A DNA stretch of 64,000 bases from Flavobacterium foetidum (GCF_004634245.1 NZ_SJTF01000019.1:1-64000), one strand, 5' to 3'. Shown: positions 1 through 9,703, counted from the first letter of the stretch. Numbers and translations are program-made. The notes: generated by a model not told the origin, from the letters alone.

Positions 1-15
1 TCTTTCACGTCTTTT

Positions 16-44
16 ATACGCATTAGACGCACTGCGGTGCGTAT
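16..44. repeat. Short GC-rich inverted repeat at the left edge
   Basis: ATACGCA at 16-22 is complementary to TGCGTAT at 38-44, and a second, tighter hairpin forms from ACGCAC and GTGCGT at 27-42. It stands out from the AT-rich surroundings. It may be the end of a structure or gene to the left of the window; I cannot assign it. Confidence 0.3.
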
Positions 45-82
45 CTGCCGAAAAATTGGAATTACACCATTATATATATGTA

Positions 83-125
83 TAAAAAAAACAAACCCGA
101 CGGATTTTAAAAATCTGTAGGGTTT
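83..125 (-). terminator. Hairpin with minus-strand U-tract
   Basis: AAACCC at 93-98 pairs with GGGTTT at 120-125, and the inner arms 101-107 and 111-117 also pair with one G-T. Read on the minus strand, the stem is followed by a run of eight T (complement of 84-91). It is a second terminator behind the one next to the DUF4294 gene. Confidence 0.5.
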
Positions 126-162
126 AGAAATTGAAAAAACATACCTATATATTATAGCATAA

Positions 163-194
163 AACAAAAAACCGATAATTGTAAAAACTATCGG
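163..194 (-). terminator. Rho-independent terminator of the DUF4294 gene
   Basis: CCGATA at 172-177 pairs with TATCGG at 189-194. On the minus strand this is followed by a T-rich stretch (complement of 163-171). It lies directly downstream of the minus-strand gene ending at 221. Confidence 0.6.
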
Positions 195-220
195 CCTTTG
201 TATTATTATTATATGAATTT

Positions 221-904
221 TTAATTATCTTTTTTCAATTCTGCAGCTCTTTGTTGCCATTTCTCTGAAAGGTCGTTGTAATTGATTTGTTTAGCAGGTT
301 TTTGATTGATAAGTCTTCTCGATTCAAACGCACGAACAAGTATTGTTTCGATAAGATAATCTTCGTTTACCTGATAAGGATCATATTCTGTCTTTAAACT
401 TATATCAAACAAATTTGCTGTTGTATTGGAAACAAATGCTTTGAAACCACTTTTTAAGGTTCTTATCAATTCGTATGTGGTTATTCCTGTTTGTCGATGT
501 ATTAGCTTAACCAAAATCTGACCTTGTTTACGAGAAAGTTTTTTTAATCTTTCTTCAAACTCATTATTTAGATAGTCTTCAACAATCTTAAAGTATTTTT
601 TCTTTTCGCGGCTAGTTTTCAAGCGTGCCATTCCGTTGTTAAGAGCGGTTAGTCGCTCAGAGGCTAATTTTGCATACGGATAAACCTTATAAACACGATT
701 CTGCAAAATCAAAAATTGCTTTTGAGCTTCGGGATCCAGCTTTTCCTTAGATATTATAATCTCTGGTAGCTGAATTGTATCATTTAAAATAGAATCTTGC
801 TCTGTTAATATATATCCCATTTGTTGGTTCTCTTTAGGAGTAACTTGGGCTTTGGAAGAAAAGGAAACAAATAGTATAAATAAAATAAAGGTGGTTAGTC
901 TCAT
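221..904 (-). CDS. DUF4294 family secreted protein
   Basis: A 227-residue protein with an N-terminal signal peptide (hydrophobic residues 4-16, cleavage likely near SSKAQ). The mature part is charged and mostly helical, with conserved-looking stretches such as RVYPYA-like 'VYKVYPYAKLASERL' and 'GQILVKLIHRQTG', which I associate with the DUF4294 family of Bacteroidota. The function of that family is not known. It is divergent from the M42 peptidase gene with 82 bases between the two starts, so both promoters lie in that gap. The start at 904 gives the signal peptide directly. Two hairpins with U-tracts follow the stop. Confidence 0.8.
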   Translation of the reverse strand: MRLTTFILFILFVSFSSKAQVTPKENQQMGYILTEQDSILNDTIQLPEIIISKEKLDPEAQKQFLILQNRVYKVYPYAKLASERLTALNNGMARLKTSREKKKYFKIVEDYLNNEFEERLKKLSRKQGQILVKLIHRQTGITTYELIRTLKSGFKAFVSNTTANLFDISLKTEYDPYQVNEDYLIETILVRAFESRRLINQKPAKQINYNDLSEKWQQRAAELKKDN

Positions 905-986
905 CGAATCATAATTTAAATGTAAAATTATATATTTATATACAACTCTGATACCAAATTTATATTTTAGCTAAAAAAATAATTTT

Positions 987-2075
987 ATGAGCACAAATTC
1001 TATCTTGAAAGATACCTCTATAGCTTTCCTCGAAGGCTACTTAAACAATGCTTCTCCTACTGGCTACGAAAGTGAAGGCCAAAAACTTTGGATGGATTAT
1101 TTAAAACCATACGTTGATACTTTTATAACAGATACTTATGGAACAGCGGTTGGCGTAATCAATCCTGACGCTCCTTATAAAGTTGTTATTGAAGGGCATG
1201 CGGATGAAATTTCATGGTATGTAAATTATATTACTGAAGACGGTTTAATATATGTCATTAGAAATGGTGGTTCCGATCATCAAATCGCACCTTCTAAAAG
1301 AGTAAATATCCATACCAAAAAAGGAATCGTAAAAGGTGTGTTTGGATGGCCTGCAATTCATACCCGTTTACGCGACAAGGAAGAAATTCCTAAGTTGAGC
1401 AACATCTTCATTGATTTAGGATGTGAAAATAAAGAACAAGTCGAAGCATTGGGAGTTCATGTTGGATGTGTCATCACTTATCCAGATGAATTTATGATCC
1501 TAAACGAAAATAAATTCGTCTGCCGTGCGATTGACAATCGAATGGGCGGTTTTATGATTGCTGAAGTTGCTCGATTATTAAAAGAAAACAATGTAAAACT
1601 TCCTTTTGGTCTATATATCGTGAATTCTGTTCAAGAAGAAATTGGTCTTAGAGGAGCAGAAATGATTGCACATAGAATAAAACCAAACGTTGCCATTGTA
1701 ACAGATGTTTGTCATGACACCACTACTCCAATGATTGATAAAAAAGTAGAAGGCGATCTTAAAATGGGGAAAGGGCCTGTTATTGGCTACTCTCCTGCTA
1801 TTCAAAACAAACTCCGTGACTTGATTGCAGACACTGCAGAAGAAAAGAAAATTCCATTCCAGCGACACGCTACTTCTCGTGCAACAGGTACAGACACAGA
1901 TGCTTTTGCTTACAGCAATGGTGGTGTTCCGTCTGCATTAATCTCGCTTCCTTTACGATATATGCATACAACTGTAGAAATGGTTCATAAAGATGATGTT
2001 GAAAATGTAATACAGCTTATTTATGAGACTTTATTGAAAATTGAAAATAACGAGACATTTTCTTATTTTGAATAA
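987..2075 (+). CDS. M42 family metallopeptidase (glutamyl aminopeptidase-like)
   Basis: A 362-residue cytoplasmic aminopeptidase of the M42 (tetrahedral aminopeptidase) family. The co-catalytic metal ligands and catalytic residues are visible: H71 and D73 in EGHADE, D183 in AIDNRMGG, the E217-E218 pair in VQEEIG, D240 in VTDVCHD and H327 in RYMHTTVEM. Family members remove N-terminal residues from short peptides in large self-compartmentalising complexes. Length matches the family. No signal peptide is present. It is a single gene ahead of the two-component system; a perfect hairpin lies between its stop and the response-regulator start. Exact substrate preference cannot be read from the sequence. 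Confidence 0.9.
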   Translation: MSTNSILKDTSIAFLEGYLNNASPTGYESEGQKLWMDYLKPYVDTFITDTYGTAVGVINPDAPYKVVIEGHADEISWYVNYITEDGLIYVIRNGGSDHQIAPSKRVNIHTKKGIVKGVFGWPAIHTRLRDKEEIPKLSNIFIDLGCENKEQVEALGVHVGCVITYPDEFMILNENKFVCRAIDNRMGGFMIAEVARLLKENNVKLPFGLYIVNSVQEEIGLRGAEMIAHRIKPNVAIVTDVCHDTTTPMIDKKVEGDLKMGKGPVIGYSPAIQNKLRDLIADTAEEKKIPFQRHATSRATGTDTDAFAYSNGGVPSALISLPLRYMHTTVEMVHKDDVENVIQLIYETLLKIENNETFSYFE

Positions 2076-2089
2076 GATGAATTTTTAAT

Positions 2090-2116
2090 GTAAATCCGGT
2101 TCATAGCCGGATTTAC
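2090..2116. repeat. Perfect 10-bp stem-loop between M42 gene and response regulator
   Basis: GTAAATCCGG at 2090-2099 is exactly complementary to CCGGATTTAC at 2107-2116 with a 7-base loop. There is no U-tract on either side, so it is a weak terminator candidate. It ends 15 bases before the response-regulator start codon and could instead act in the mRNA leader. Confidence 0.45.
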
Positions 2117-2131
2117 AAACAACAAATCAGC

Positions 2132-2812
2132 ATGAAAATATTACTGCTTGAAGACGACTTTACTTTATCAAAAGAAATCTCAACATTCTTTACTTCAAAG
2201 GGGTTCGAGTGTTTACCTTATTATGACGGTTCTCTATTACTGAAAAAATATTTTCCGTATGAGTACGATTTAATTGTACTAGATATTAATGTACCGGGAG
2301 TAAACGGAATTGATGTTTGCAAAGGCATTCGTGAAGTCGATAAAAAGACTCCTATTATTATGCTTACTGCCTTTAGTGAAATCGAAGACAAATTATCTTC
2401 ATTTGATAATGGGGCAGACGATTATCTGGTAAAACCTTTTCATTTTGACGAACTCATGGCTAGAGCGCAAGCTGTTCTTAGACGAAAAGATGTACCGCAG
2501 CAAGTTGAAAACAAAATAATCATTAAAGATCTTCAAATTTTTGAAGAAGAAATGAAAGTCTTTAGATCTGGAGAAGAAATTAAGCTTACTCCGAAAGAAT
2601 TCAAACTCATTCTCATTCTCGCTCACGCCAAAGGAAAAGTTTTGTCAAAGCAGTTTATTGCCGAAAAACTTTGGGATTATCATATTGAAACCAATCAGAA
2701 TACTATTGAAGTTTATATCAATTTTTTAAGAAAGAAAATTGACAAAGACCATGAAACTAAATTAATACGAACCAAAGTTGGTTATGGTTATTATCTAAGC
2801 GATCAGGAATGA
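2132..2812 (+). CDS. OmpR/PhoB-family response regulator
   Basis: A 226-residue two-component response regulator. The receiver domain (about 1-115) shows the acidic pocket 'LLEDD' near residues 5-9, the phospho-acceptor D51 in VLDINVPG and the conserved lysine in DYLVKPF. The C-terminal winged-helix domain (about 130-224) ends with the typical YGYYL strand and is of the OmpR/PhoB trans_reg_C type. Its stop overlaps the sensor kinase start by 4 bases (ATGA), so the two are translationally coupled. The pump genes 1.4 kb downstream point to a role in metal or envelope-stress response, as in CusR- or CzcR-like systems. The inducing signal is inferred only from context. Confidence 0.93.
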   Translation: MKILLLEDDFTLSKEISTFFTSKGFECLPYYDGSLLLKKYFPYEYDLIVLDINVPGVNGIDVCKGIREVDKKTPIIMLTAFSEIEDKLSSFDNGADDYLVKPFHFDELMARAQAVLRRKDVPQQVENKIIIKDLQIFEEEMKVFRSGEEIKLTPKEFKLILILAHAKGKVLSKQFIAEKLWDYHIETNQNTIEVYINFLRKKIDKDHETKLIRTKVGYGYYLSDQE

Positions 2813-4170
2813 CATTAAAAAATAGAATATCACTTTTAGTCAGTTTGCTGTTTACAATCCTTTTTGGATTGGCTTCAACGGTGATATTCATTTTGTATTC
2901 GAACTATCGAAAAGAAGAATTTCGCGATCGATTAGAAATCAAGGCTTTATCCAACATAAAACTTTTGGTAAATGTTAAGCAGGTCGATAATCAGCTTTTA
3001 AAAATAATAGACCAGAACTCAATCAATAAATTATACGATGAAAAAACCTTAGTATTTGATTCCAACTTCAAATTGATTTACAGCAGCATTGACGATGCAA
3101 AAATTAATTGGTCGATTGATGACTTAAAGTATTTAAAAAAAAATAAAACCTTTTTTAAGCAGCAGGGAGATTATGAAGTTTACGGAGTTTTTTACGATAC
3201 AAATGATAAAGATTTTTATGCTCTAATTTCTGCAACAGATGATTATGGCAAAAAGAAATTACTTTTCTTGCGATACACCTTGATTATATCTTATATTTTC
3301 TTTACCTGTTTGTGCTGGGTCATTACTTCTTTCACCATAAAAAAAGCGATGAATCCTCTAAATGCTTTTCATCAGAAAATAAAAAAAATTAATGAGAACA
3401 ATCTAGATACTCGTATTGAATCTAAAAGCAGCAAGGATGAAATTGACTTAATTGCTCATGAGTTTAATTTTATGATGGATCGAATCGAGCTTTCGTATCA
3501 AAAACAAAAAGAGTTTACTGCACATGCTTCTCACGAATTAAGAACACCACTTTCGAGAATGACTTCTCAAATCGAAAATGCCATTGCTGATCCTGAAGCT
3601 AAACCTAAGAATAAGTCTTTCTTAAATGCCATATTGGCCGATGTTAATCATTTGAGCGAATTGATTAACTCTTTGTTGATTCTTTCTAAAATTGACAATC
3701 GAGAAGCCGAACATCATGAAACACAGAGAATAGACGAAATTCTGTTTTCTTCTATCGAAAAAATAAATAAATCTTTTCCAGACTTCGTTATTCTTTTTGA
3801 AATGGAAGAAAGCGATGATCTTGATACAGCATTAGAAATCAAAGGAAATAGAAATCTTTTGGAAATAGCTTTAGGAAATATCCTAAAAAATGCCTGTGTC
3901 TATTCAGATAACAAACAAGCAAAAGTTAAAATAAGTACTGATCATTATCATCTTATAGTATCTGTTTCAAATACAGGAGACACTTTAAGTGAAGAAGAAC
4001 AAAAGAATCTTTTTCAACCCTTCATGCGTGGTAAAAATGCTCAGGGGACTTCAGGATTTGGACTTGGCTTAAGAATCGTACAAAGAATTCTAACCTTGCA
4101 CAAAGCAAACATAAATTACTCAACACCAGCCACTAACACAAACTTATTTCAGTTATTTTTTAATTTATAA
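2809..4170 (+). CDS. Sensor histidine kinase of a metal-efflux two-component system
   Basis: A 453-residue membrane sensor kinase. It has a first membrane segment at about 8-29, an extracytoplasmic sensor region of roughly 125 residues, a second segment at about 155-175, then HAMP, a HisKA dimerisation domain with phospho-accepting H242 in HASHELRTPL, and a HATPase_c domain with an N box (LKNACVYS) and a G box (GFGLGLRIV). This is the classical orthodox layout of CusS/CzcS-type kinases. It overlaps the response-regulator gene by 4 bases. The sensor region contains no obvious Cys- or His-rich metal motif, so the ligand is uncertain. Confidence 0.92.
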   Translation: MTLKNRISLLVSLLFTILFGLASTVIFILYSNYRKEEFRDRLEIKALSNIKLLVNVKQVDNQLLKIIDQNSINKLYDEKTLVFDSNFKLIYSSIDDAKINWSIDDLKYLKKNKTFFKQQGDYEVYGVFYDTNDKDFYALISATDDYGKKKLLFLRYTLIISYIFFTCLCWVITSFTIKKAMNPLNAFHQKIKKINENNLDTRIESKSSKDEIDLIAHEFNFMMDRIELSYQKQKEFTAHASHELRTPLSRMTSQIENAIADPEAKPKNKSFLNAILADVNHLSELINSLLILSKIDNREAEHHETQRIDEILFSSIEKINKSFPDFVILFEMEESDDLDTALEIKGNRNLLEIALGNILKNACVYSDNKQAKVKISTDHYHLIVSVSNTGDTLSEEEQKNLFQPFMRGKNAQGTSGFGLGLRIVQRILTLHKANINYSTPATNTNLFQLFFNL

Positions 4171-4174
4171 ATAA

Positions 4175-4216
4175 TTTTTAAGCTATTTTTAAGGTAGATT
4201 TTAAGGTCTCTTAAAG
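4175..4216 (+). promoter_or_regulatory. Four direct TTTTTAAG-like repeats, likely operator of the efflux operon
   Basis: TTTTTAAG occurs at 4175-4182 and 4186-4193. A third copy, ATTTTAAG, is at 4198-4205 and a degenerate fourth, CTCTTAAAG, at 4208-4216. The spacing of 11-12 bases is one helical turn, which is how OmpR/PhoB-type regulators commonly bind direct repeats. The site lies between the kinase stop and the tolC start, upstream of the AT-rich CATATTTG at 4228-4235, a 7/8 match to the -7 consensus. Binding by the adjacent regulator is inferred. Confidence 0.55.
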
Positions 4217-4254
4217 CCTGTTGATAGCATATTTGTATAATTAAAAATGGTACA

Positions 4255-5502
4255 ATGAAAAAGTTATTCGCATTGCTGTTATTTGCACTTCTTAATCAAG
4301 CTGCAATAGCTCAAAAAACAGTCACACTTCAAGACTGTGAAAGTCAATTCTTAAAAAAGAATCTTTTTTTACTGGCATCTCAATATAACATTGACGCCTC
4401 AAAAGCACTAACCATTCAAGCTCGTATCTGGGATAATCCCACAATATCCGCAGAATTAAATGCTTACAATCCCGAACGCGATAAATACTTCGATATTGGA
4501 AAAAACGGTCAGAAAGTTTTTTCAATTGAGCAACTTATTTATTTAGGAGGTAAAAAACGAAATGAGGTTAAGCTGGCTCAAACAAATGCACAGCTCGCAG
4601 AACTTCAATTTAATGACTTGCTGCGAACCTTAAAATTTCAACTCCGTAAAAGTTTTTACACGGTGTATTATAATTCTAAAAACCTAGAAAACACCGATAA
4701 ACAATTGGCTCATATTGAGAATTTAATTAATTCCTACTCTATTCAAGCTCAAAAAGGAAATATTCCTTTAAAAGATGTTGTTCGTTTGCAGTCTTTGTAT
4801 CTTAATTTTAAAAACGAGCGATTAGAAGTTATAAACAACAACATAGAAGAGCAAGCAAACTTAAAACTGCTCTTAAATGAAACCGAAAATGTAGTACCTG
4901 TTGTAAGCAAAGATGATTCTAACAAATATTTAAAAGTCATCGATTTTGACCTTAAAAATTTTGAAGAACAAGCAATTGCAAATCGTCCAGATTATTTAGC
5001 AAAGCAAAAAGAGATTGATGCTAATGAGCTGAATGTAAAATGGCAGAAATCGCTTGCGATTCCAGATATTACGGTAGGAGCAAATTATGATCAACGAAGC
5101 GGTGCTTTTAATAATGAAGCCAATGTCAATGTTGCGATTCCGCTACCTCTATGGAATAAAAACAAAGGAAATATTAAGTATGCTCAAACCTTATTGGAAC
5201 AGTCAAAAATTGAAAAACAGAATTTTGAACTCCAATTACAAACAGAAATCACATCGGCTTGGACAAAATGGGATGAATCTAGACAAAATTATGCTGTAAT
5301 AAAACCGACCGTGAATTCAGATTTTGAAGCAGTATATAATGGTATGCTTACCAATTTTCAGAAGCGAAACGTAAGTCTTCTTGAATTTACCGACTTTATG
5401 GAAAGTTATAACCAAGCAATAATTCAATTAAACGAATTAAAGAAAAAAGTGGTAATAGCAGGTGAAGAACTAAACAGCACAATCAATAAAGATTTATTTT
5501 AA
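4255..5502 (+). CDS. TolC family outer-membrane efflux protein
   Basis: A 415-residue protein with a clear signal peptide (residues 1-20, ending AAIAQ). Two long helical, coiled-coil-rich outer-membrane efflux repeats follow (about 25-210 and 215-410), with the 'IPLPLWNKNKGNI' motif seen in CzcC/CusC-like proteins. It should form the trimeric outer-membrane channel of the tripartite pump made by the next two genes. It is first in the operon, 13 bases ahead of the adaptor gene, and sits just behind the four-repeat operator. Confidence 0.9.
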   Translation: MKKLFALLLFALLNQAAIAQKTVTLQDCESQFLKKNLFLLASQYNIDASKALTIQARIWDNPTISAELNAYNPERDKYFDIGKNGQKVFSIEQLIYLGGKKRNEVKLAQTNAQLAELQFNDLLRTLKFQLRKSFYTVYYNSKNLENTDKQLAHIENLINSYSIQAQKGNIPLKDVVRLQSLYLNFKNERLEVINNNIEEQANLKLLLNETENVVPVVSKDDSNKYLKVIDFDLKNFEEQAIANRPDYLAKQKEIDANELNVKWQKSLAIPDITVGANYDQRSGAFNNEANVNVAIPLPLWNKNKGNIKYAQTLLEQSKIEKQNFELQLQTEITSAWTKWDESRQNYAVIKPTVNSDFEAVYNGMLTNFQKRNVSLLEFTDFMESYNQAIIQLNELKKKVVIAGEELNSTINKDLF

Positions 5503-5515
5503 AAAATTAAAAGAC

Positions 5516-6601
5516 ATGAAATATACAGTATTCATAGGAATTGCAATTGCGAGTTTATCTCTGGCAAGCTGCAAAAAAGAAGTCGAAAATCCGCAGACAA
5601 ATAGCTCATTTGTTTTAAGCAATGATATGCTAAAAACCACTACAACAGCTACAGCAGAAATGCAGCCCTTAAAAAACGAACTTAGTTTTTACGGAAAAAT
5701 TACGGCCGACAATAACAAAATGATAGATGTTTACCCTCTAGTTGGGGGAAATGTTATGAAAGTAAACGTAGAACTTGGTGATTACGTTAAGAAAGGACAA
5801 GTACTCGCTACAATAAAAAGTACCGATGTTGCCGATTTCGAAAAACAATCTATCGATGCAAAAAGTGATTTACTGGTGGCCAAAAACAACTTAAAAGTAG
5901 CTCAAGAATTGTTTGATGGTAAATTAAATTCTGAAAGCGATGTTCTGCAGGCAAAATCTGAAGTCAATAAGGCACAGTCGCAATTAAGCAAAATTCAGGA
6001 AACGTATAAAATTTACAACATAAAAGCAGGATCTATTTACGAAGTAACTGCTCCAATAAGTGGATTTATCATTCAGAAAAGTATCAATCAGGACATGCTT
6101 TTGCGTAACGATCGTTCAGAAAATATATTCGATATTGCTGAAATCAGCGAAGTCTGGGCAATGGCTAACATTAACGAAATAGATATTAACAAAGTAAAAC
6201 TAGGAACAGATGCATCTGTAAGTACTTTGAGTTATCCAGATAAAATATTTCATGGAAAAGTAGATAAAATCTACAATGTAATTGATCCTGAAACTAAAGC
6301 CATGCAAGCCAGAATCAAATTAAGCAATCCTGATTATATGCTAAAGCCAGATATGAACGCTAATATCAAATTGTCTTTTAATGAAAATCAGTCAATGATA
6401 GCCGTTCCAAGTAAAGCAATTGTATTTGATAAAAGTAAAAACTTTGTTGTGGTGTTTAAGGACCGTAATAATATCGAAACAAGACAAGTTGAAGTATATA
6501 GAGTTGTTGGAGATACTACTTATATCTCAAGCGGTTTAAAAGAAAACGAGAAAGTAATCACAAACAATCAGCTGTTTATTTATGGTGCTTTAAATAACTA
6601 A
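5516..6601 (+). CDS. RND efflux periplasmic adaptor (CzcB/CusB type) lipoprotein
   Basis: A 361-residue membrane-fusion protein. It has a lipobox with C19 in SLASCKK, so it is probably a lipoprotein. A biotinyl-lipoyl-like half (GDYVKKGQVLATI) is followed by a helical hairpin (about 105-165), the second lipoyl half, and a beta-barrel plus membrane-proximal domain. It bridges the inner-membrane RND pump and the TolC channel. No His-rich metal-binding extension is present at either end, unlike some CzcB proteins. Only 3 bases separate it from the RND gene. Confidence 0.9.
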   Translation: MKYTVFIGIAIASLSLASCKKEVENPQTNSSFVLSNDMLKTTTTATAEMQPLKNELSFYGKITADNNKMIDVYPLVGGNVMKVNVELGDYVKKGQVLATIKSTDVADFEKQSIDAKSDLLVAKNNLKVAQELFDGKLNSESDVLQAKSEVNKAQSQLSKIQETYKIYNIKAGSIYEVTAPISGFIIQKSINQDMLLRNDRSENIFDIAEISEVWAMANINEIDINKVKLGTDASVSTLSYPDKIFHGKVDKIYNVIDPETKAMQARIKLSNPDYMLKPDMNANIKLSFNENQSMIAVPSKAIVFDKSKNFVVVFKDRNNIETRQVEVYRVVGDTTYISSGLKENEKVITNNQLFIYGALNN

Positions 6602-6604
6602 GAC

Positions 6605-9600
6605 ATGAACAAATTCATAAAAAATATTATTGCTTTTTCTTTAAAGAATAAAGCATTTACCTTCTTTTGGGTCGGATTATTGGCTGTTGCTGGATTTATT
6701 TCGTTCAAAAACATGCCTATTGACGCTTTCCCTGACGTTACCAACACGCAGATTATCATTATCACACAGTGGAATGGGAAAAGCGCTGAAGAAGTGGAGC
6801 GTTTTGTGACGTCGCCTATTGAAATTTCTATGAACTCTGTTCAGAAAAAAACCAGTGTTCGAAGCATTACGATGTTTGGATTATCAGTAATAAAAATCAT
6901 TTTTGATGACGGCGTCGACGATACTTTTGCCCGTTTTCAGGTGAATAACTTACTGAAAAACGTTTCACTTCCAGATGATGTAGAACCAGATGTGCAGCCT
7001 CCTTACGGACCAACTGGAGAAATTTTTAGATATATCGTAAAAAGCAACAGTAGAGACAGTAGAGAATTATTGACTTACCAAAACTGGGTTATAGACAAAC
7101 AACTCCGTGCGGTTCCTGGTGTTGCCGATTTGAACGTTTTTGGAGGGCAAACCAAAACATATGAAGTTGGCGTTGATCCAATAAAATTAGCCAAATATAA
7201 TATTTCTCCACTTCAAGTCTACAATGCCGTTGATGCTGGAAACTTAAATGTTGGTGGAGATATTATTGAAAAGAACGGGCAAGCATTTGTTGTCCGAGGT
7301 GTCGGTCTTTTAAAATCTAAAACTGATATCGAAAATATTATTGTTGATGATGCCGGAGGTAATCCGATTCTAGTTAAAAACGTTGCCGATGTGTATGAAA
7401 GCGCAATGCCTAGAGTTGGGCAAACGGGTCTTGGCAACAACGATGATGCTGTTGAAGGAATTGTGGTAATGCGAAAAGGCGAAAATCCGCAGGAAACTTT
7501 AAAATTATTAAAAGAAAAAATCAAGGATCTTAACGATAATGTTCTGCCAAAGGACATTAAGATTGAAACATTCTACGATCGTGATAATTTGATGAATTTT
7601 ACGACCGAAACGGTAATGCACAATTTGTTTGAAGGAATTATTCTGGTAACTTGTGTGGTATTCCTTTTTATGGCAGACTGGCGAACTACTTTTACGGTTT
7701 CTATTGTAATTCCGCTTTCTTTATTATTTGCTTTTTTATGTTTGAAAATGATGGGAATGAGCGCCAACTTACTAAGTTTGGGTGCTGTCGATTTCGGAAT
7801 TATCATTGATGGTGCTGTTGTAATGGTCGAGGGACTCTTTGTAGTGCTGGATCACCGAGCGCATCAATTGGGAATGGAGAAATTCAATAAAATTGCAAAA
7901 GGAAGCTTGATTAAGAAAACAGGAACAGAAATGGGTAAAGCTATTTTCTTTTCTAAATTGATAATTATTACAGCTTTGCTTCCTATTTTCTCATTCCAAA
8001 AAGTAGAAGGAAAAATGTTCTCTCCTCTAGCCTTTACATTAGGCTTTGCATTATTAGGAGCTTTGATCTTTACTTTAACTTTGGTACCTGTTTTATCTCA
8101 CATTTTGTTAAACAAAAATGTAAAAGAAAAAAACAATCCGTTTGTGAATTTTTGGGACAGAATTGTATCAAAGGGGTTCGCATGGACTTTTAAGCATAAA
8201 GTGCAAACATTAATTGCATCTATTGGATTATTAGTAGCTGTTTTCTTTTCAGCAGGTTTCTTGGGTACAGAGTTTTTGCCTCAATTAAATGAAGGAGCTC
8301 TTTGGGTTACGGCCGAATTACCTATGAGTACTTCTCTTCCTGAAAGTGTTAAAACGGCAGCAATGATCAGAAAAGACTTAGAAACTTTCCCTGAAGTTAA
8401 AAATGTCTTATCGCAGACAGGACGAAGCAACGACGGAACGGACCCGAATGGTTTTGGTTTTATCCAGCTTCAGGTTGATCTAAAACCACAAAAAGAATGG
8501 ACACGCAAGATTTCTATGGACGAACTGATTAATGAAATGGATAATAAACTTAAAGTTCATCAAGGAATTACCTATAATTATTCGCAACCAGTAATTGATA
8601 ACGTAGCAGAATCTGTAGCCGGATTTAAAGCATCAAATGCTGTTAAAATTTATGGAGATGATTTAGATAAATTAGACCAGCTTGCCAACCAAGTTTTGGC
8701 AAAAATCAGAAATATTCCTGGTATAAAAGATGTCGGAATTCTTAGAAATGTAGGCCAACCTGAAATAAGCGTAATCTTAGACCGTGAAAAAATGGCCGCC
8801 TATGGCGTAACTTTAAGTGATGCACAAGCCGTATTAGAATTGGCTTTTGGAGGAAAAACAGCAACTCATAAATATGAGGATGAAAAGAGATTTGATGTAA
8901 GGGTTCGTTATTCTAAAGAATACCGTAAAGACGAAAAAGATTTGGAAGAATTAAAAGTTCCGACAAGTACTGGCGTCAAAATTCCGTTAAAAGAAATTTG
9001 CGATCTTAAAAGTGTTACGGGTCCCGCATTTATTTACAGAGACAATACCAAACGTTTTATTGGAGTAAAATTCTCTGTGCGTGATCGAGATTTGGGAAGT
9101 ACAATTGCCGAAGCGCAATCAAAAGTAAATGAACTAAAACTTCCTGCTGGTTATACAACGGGATGGACTGGCGAATTTGAAAATCAAGTTCGCGCGAGTG
9201 CCCGTCTGGCTCAGGTGGTGCCAATCAGCTTAATCGGAATTTTTGTTCTTTTATTTATTTTGTTCGGTAACTTTAAAGATTCTCTTCTTGTTTTGGCCAA
9301 TGTACCGTTTGCAATTATTGGCGGAATTATCGCCTTACATCTTACAGGAATGAATTTTGGAATCTCTGCAGGAGTTGGATTTATTGCCCTTTTAGGAATC
9401 TGTATTCAGAATGGCGTAATCTTGATATCTGAATTCCATCATAATCTGAAGGCCAAATTTACCCTTCAAGAATCTATTTTTATGGGAGTAAAAGCTCGAA
9501 CAAGAGCCGTAGTAATGACCGCATTAATGGCATCAATCGGATTATTGCCTGCTGCTATTTCGACAGGAATTGGTTCAGAATCTCAAAAACCTCTAGCCAT

Positions 9601-9703
9601 TGTAATTATTGGAGGATTAATGACCGCAACTGTATTGACTTTGTTGGTTTTTCCAATTCTCTTTTGGATCTTCAACAGAAAGAAACATGAGCCAATTGAA
9701 TAA
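6605..9703 (+). CDS. CusA/CzcA family heavy-metal efflux RND transporter
   Basis: A 1032-residue resistance-nodulation-division pump with the expected 12 membrane segments and two large periplasmic loops. The segment-4 signature reads DFGxxxDGAxxxxE, with D396, D402 and E409. In the heavy-metal RND family this form is associated with divalent cations (Zn, Co, Cd, Ni), whereas Cu/Ag pumps typically carry a variant with DAA. I therefore favour a Czc-type role, with proton-driven export across both membranes. It is last in the operon and is followed by a strong terminator. Substrate is inferred, not shown. Confidence 0.92.
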   Translation: MNKFIKNIIAFSLKNKAFTFFWVGLLAVAGFISFKNMPIDAFPDVTNTQIIIITQWNGKSAEEVERFVTSPIEISMNSVQKKTSVRSITMFGLSVIKIIFDDGVDDTFARFQVNNLLKNVSLPDDVEPDVQPPYGPTGEIFRYIVKSNSRDSRELLTYQNWVIDKQLRAVPGVADLNVFGGQTKTYEVGVDPIKLAKYNISPLQVYNAVDAGNLNVGGDIIEKNGQAFVVRGVGLLKSKTDIENIIVDDAGGNPILVKNVADVYESAMPRVGQTGLGNNDDAVEGIVVMRKGENPQETLKLLKEKIKDLNDNVLPKDIKIETFYDRDNLMNFTTETVMHNLFEGIILVTCVVFLFMADWRTTFTVSIVIPLSLLFAFLCLKMMGMSANLLSLGAVDFGIIIDGAVVMVEGLFVVLDHRAHQLGMEKFNKIAKGSLIKKTGTEMGKAIFFSKLIIITALLPIFSFQKVEGKMFSPLAFTLGFALLGALIFTLTLVPVLSHILLNKNVKEKNNPFVNFWDRIVSKGFAWTFKHKVQTLIASIGLLVAVFFSAGFLGTEFLPQLNEGALWVTAELPMSTSLPESVKTAAMIRKDLETFPEVKNVLSQTGRSNDGTDPNGFGFIQLQVDLKPQKEWTRKISMDELINEMDNKLKVHQGITYNYSQPVIDNVAESVAGFKASNAVKIYGDDLDKLDQLANQVLAKIRNIPGIKDVGILRNVGQPEISVILDREKMAAYGVTLSDAQAVLELAFGGKTATHKYEDEKRFDVRVRYSKEYRKDEKDLEELKVPTSTGVKIPLKEICDLKSVTGPAFIYRDNTKRFIGVKFSVRDRDLGSTIAEAQSKVNELKLPAGYTTGWTGEFENQVRASARLAQVVPISLIGIFVLLFILFGNFKDSLLVLANVPFAIIGGIIALHLTGMNFGISAGVGFIALLGICIQNGVILISEFHHNLKAKFTLQESIFMGVKARTRAVVMTALMASIGLLPAAISTGIGSESQKPLAIVIIGGLMTATVLTLLVFPILFWIFNRKKHEPIE

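Noticed and set aside
2090..2116. Terminator for the M42 peptidase gene
   Set aside because: The stem is perfect but there is no U-tract on the plus strand, so I list it as a stem-loop rather than as a terminator.
6605..9703. Copper/silver (Cus) assignment for the RND pump
   Set aside because: The segment-4 residues fit the DFGxxxDGAxxxxE form associated with divalent cations, so a Czc-like role is favoured.
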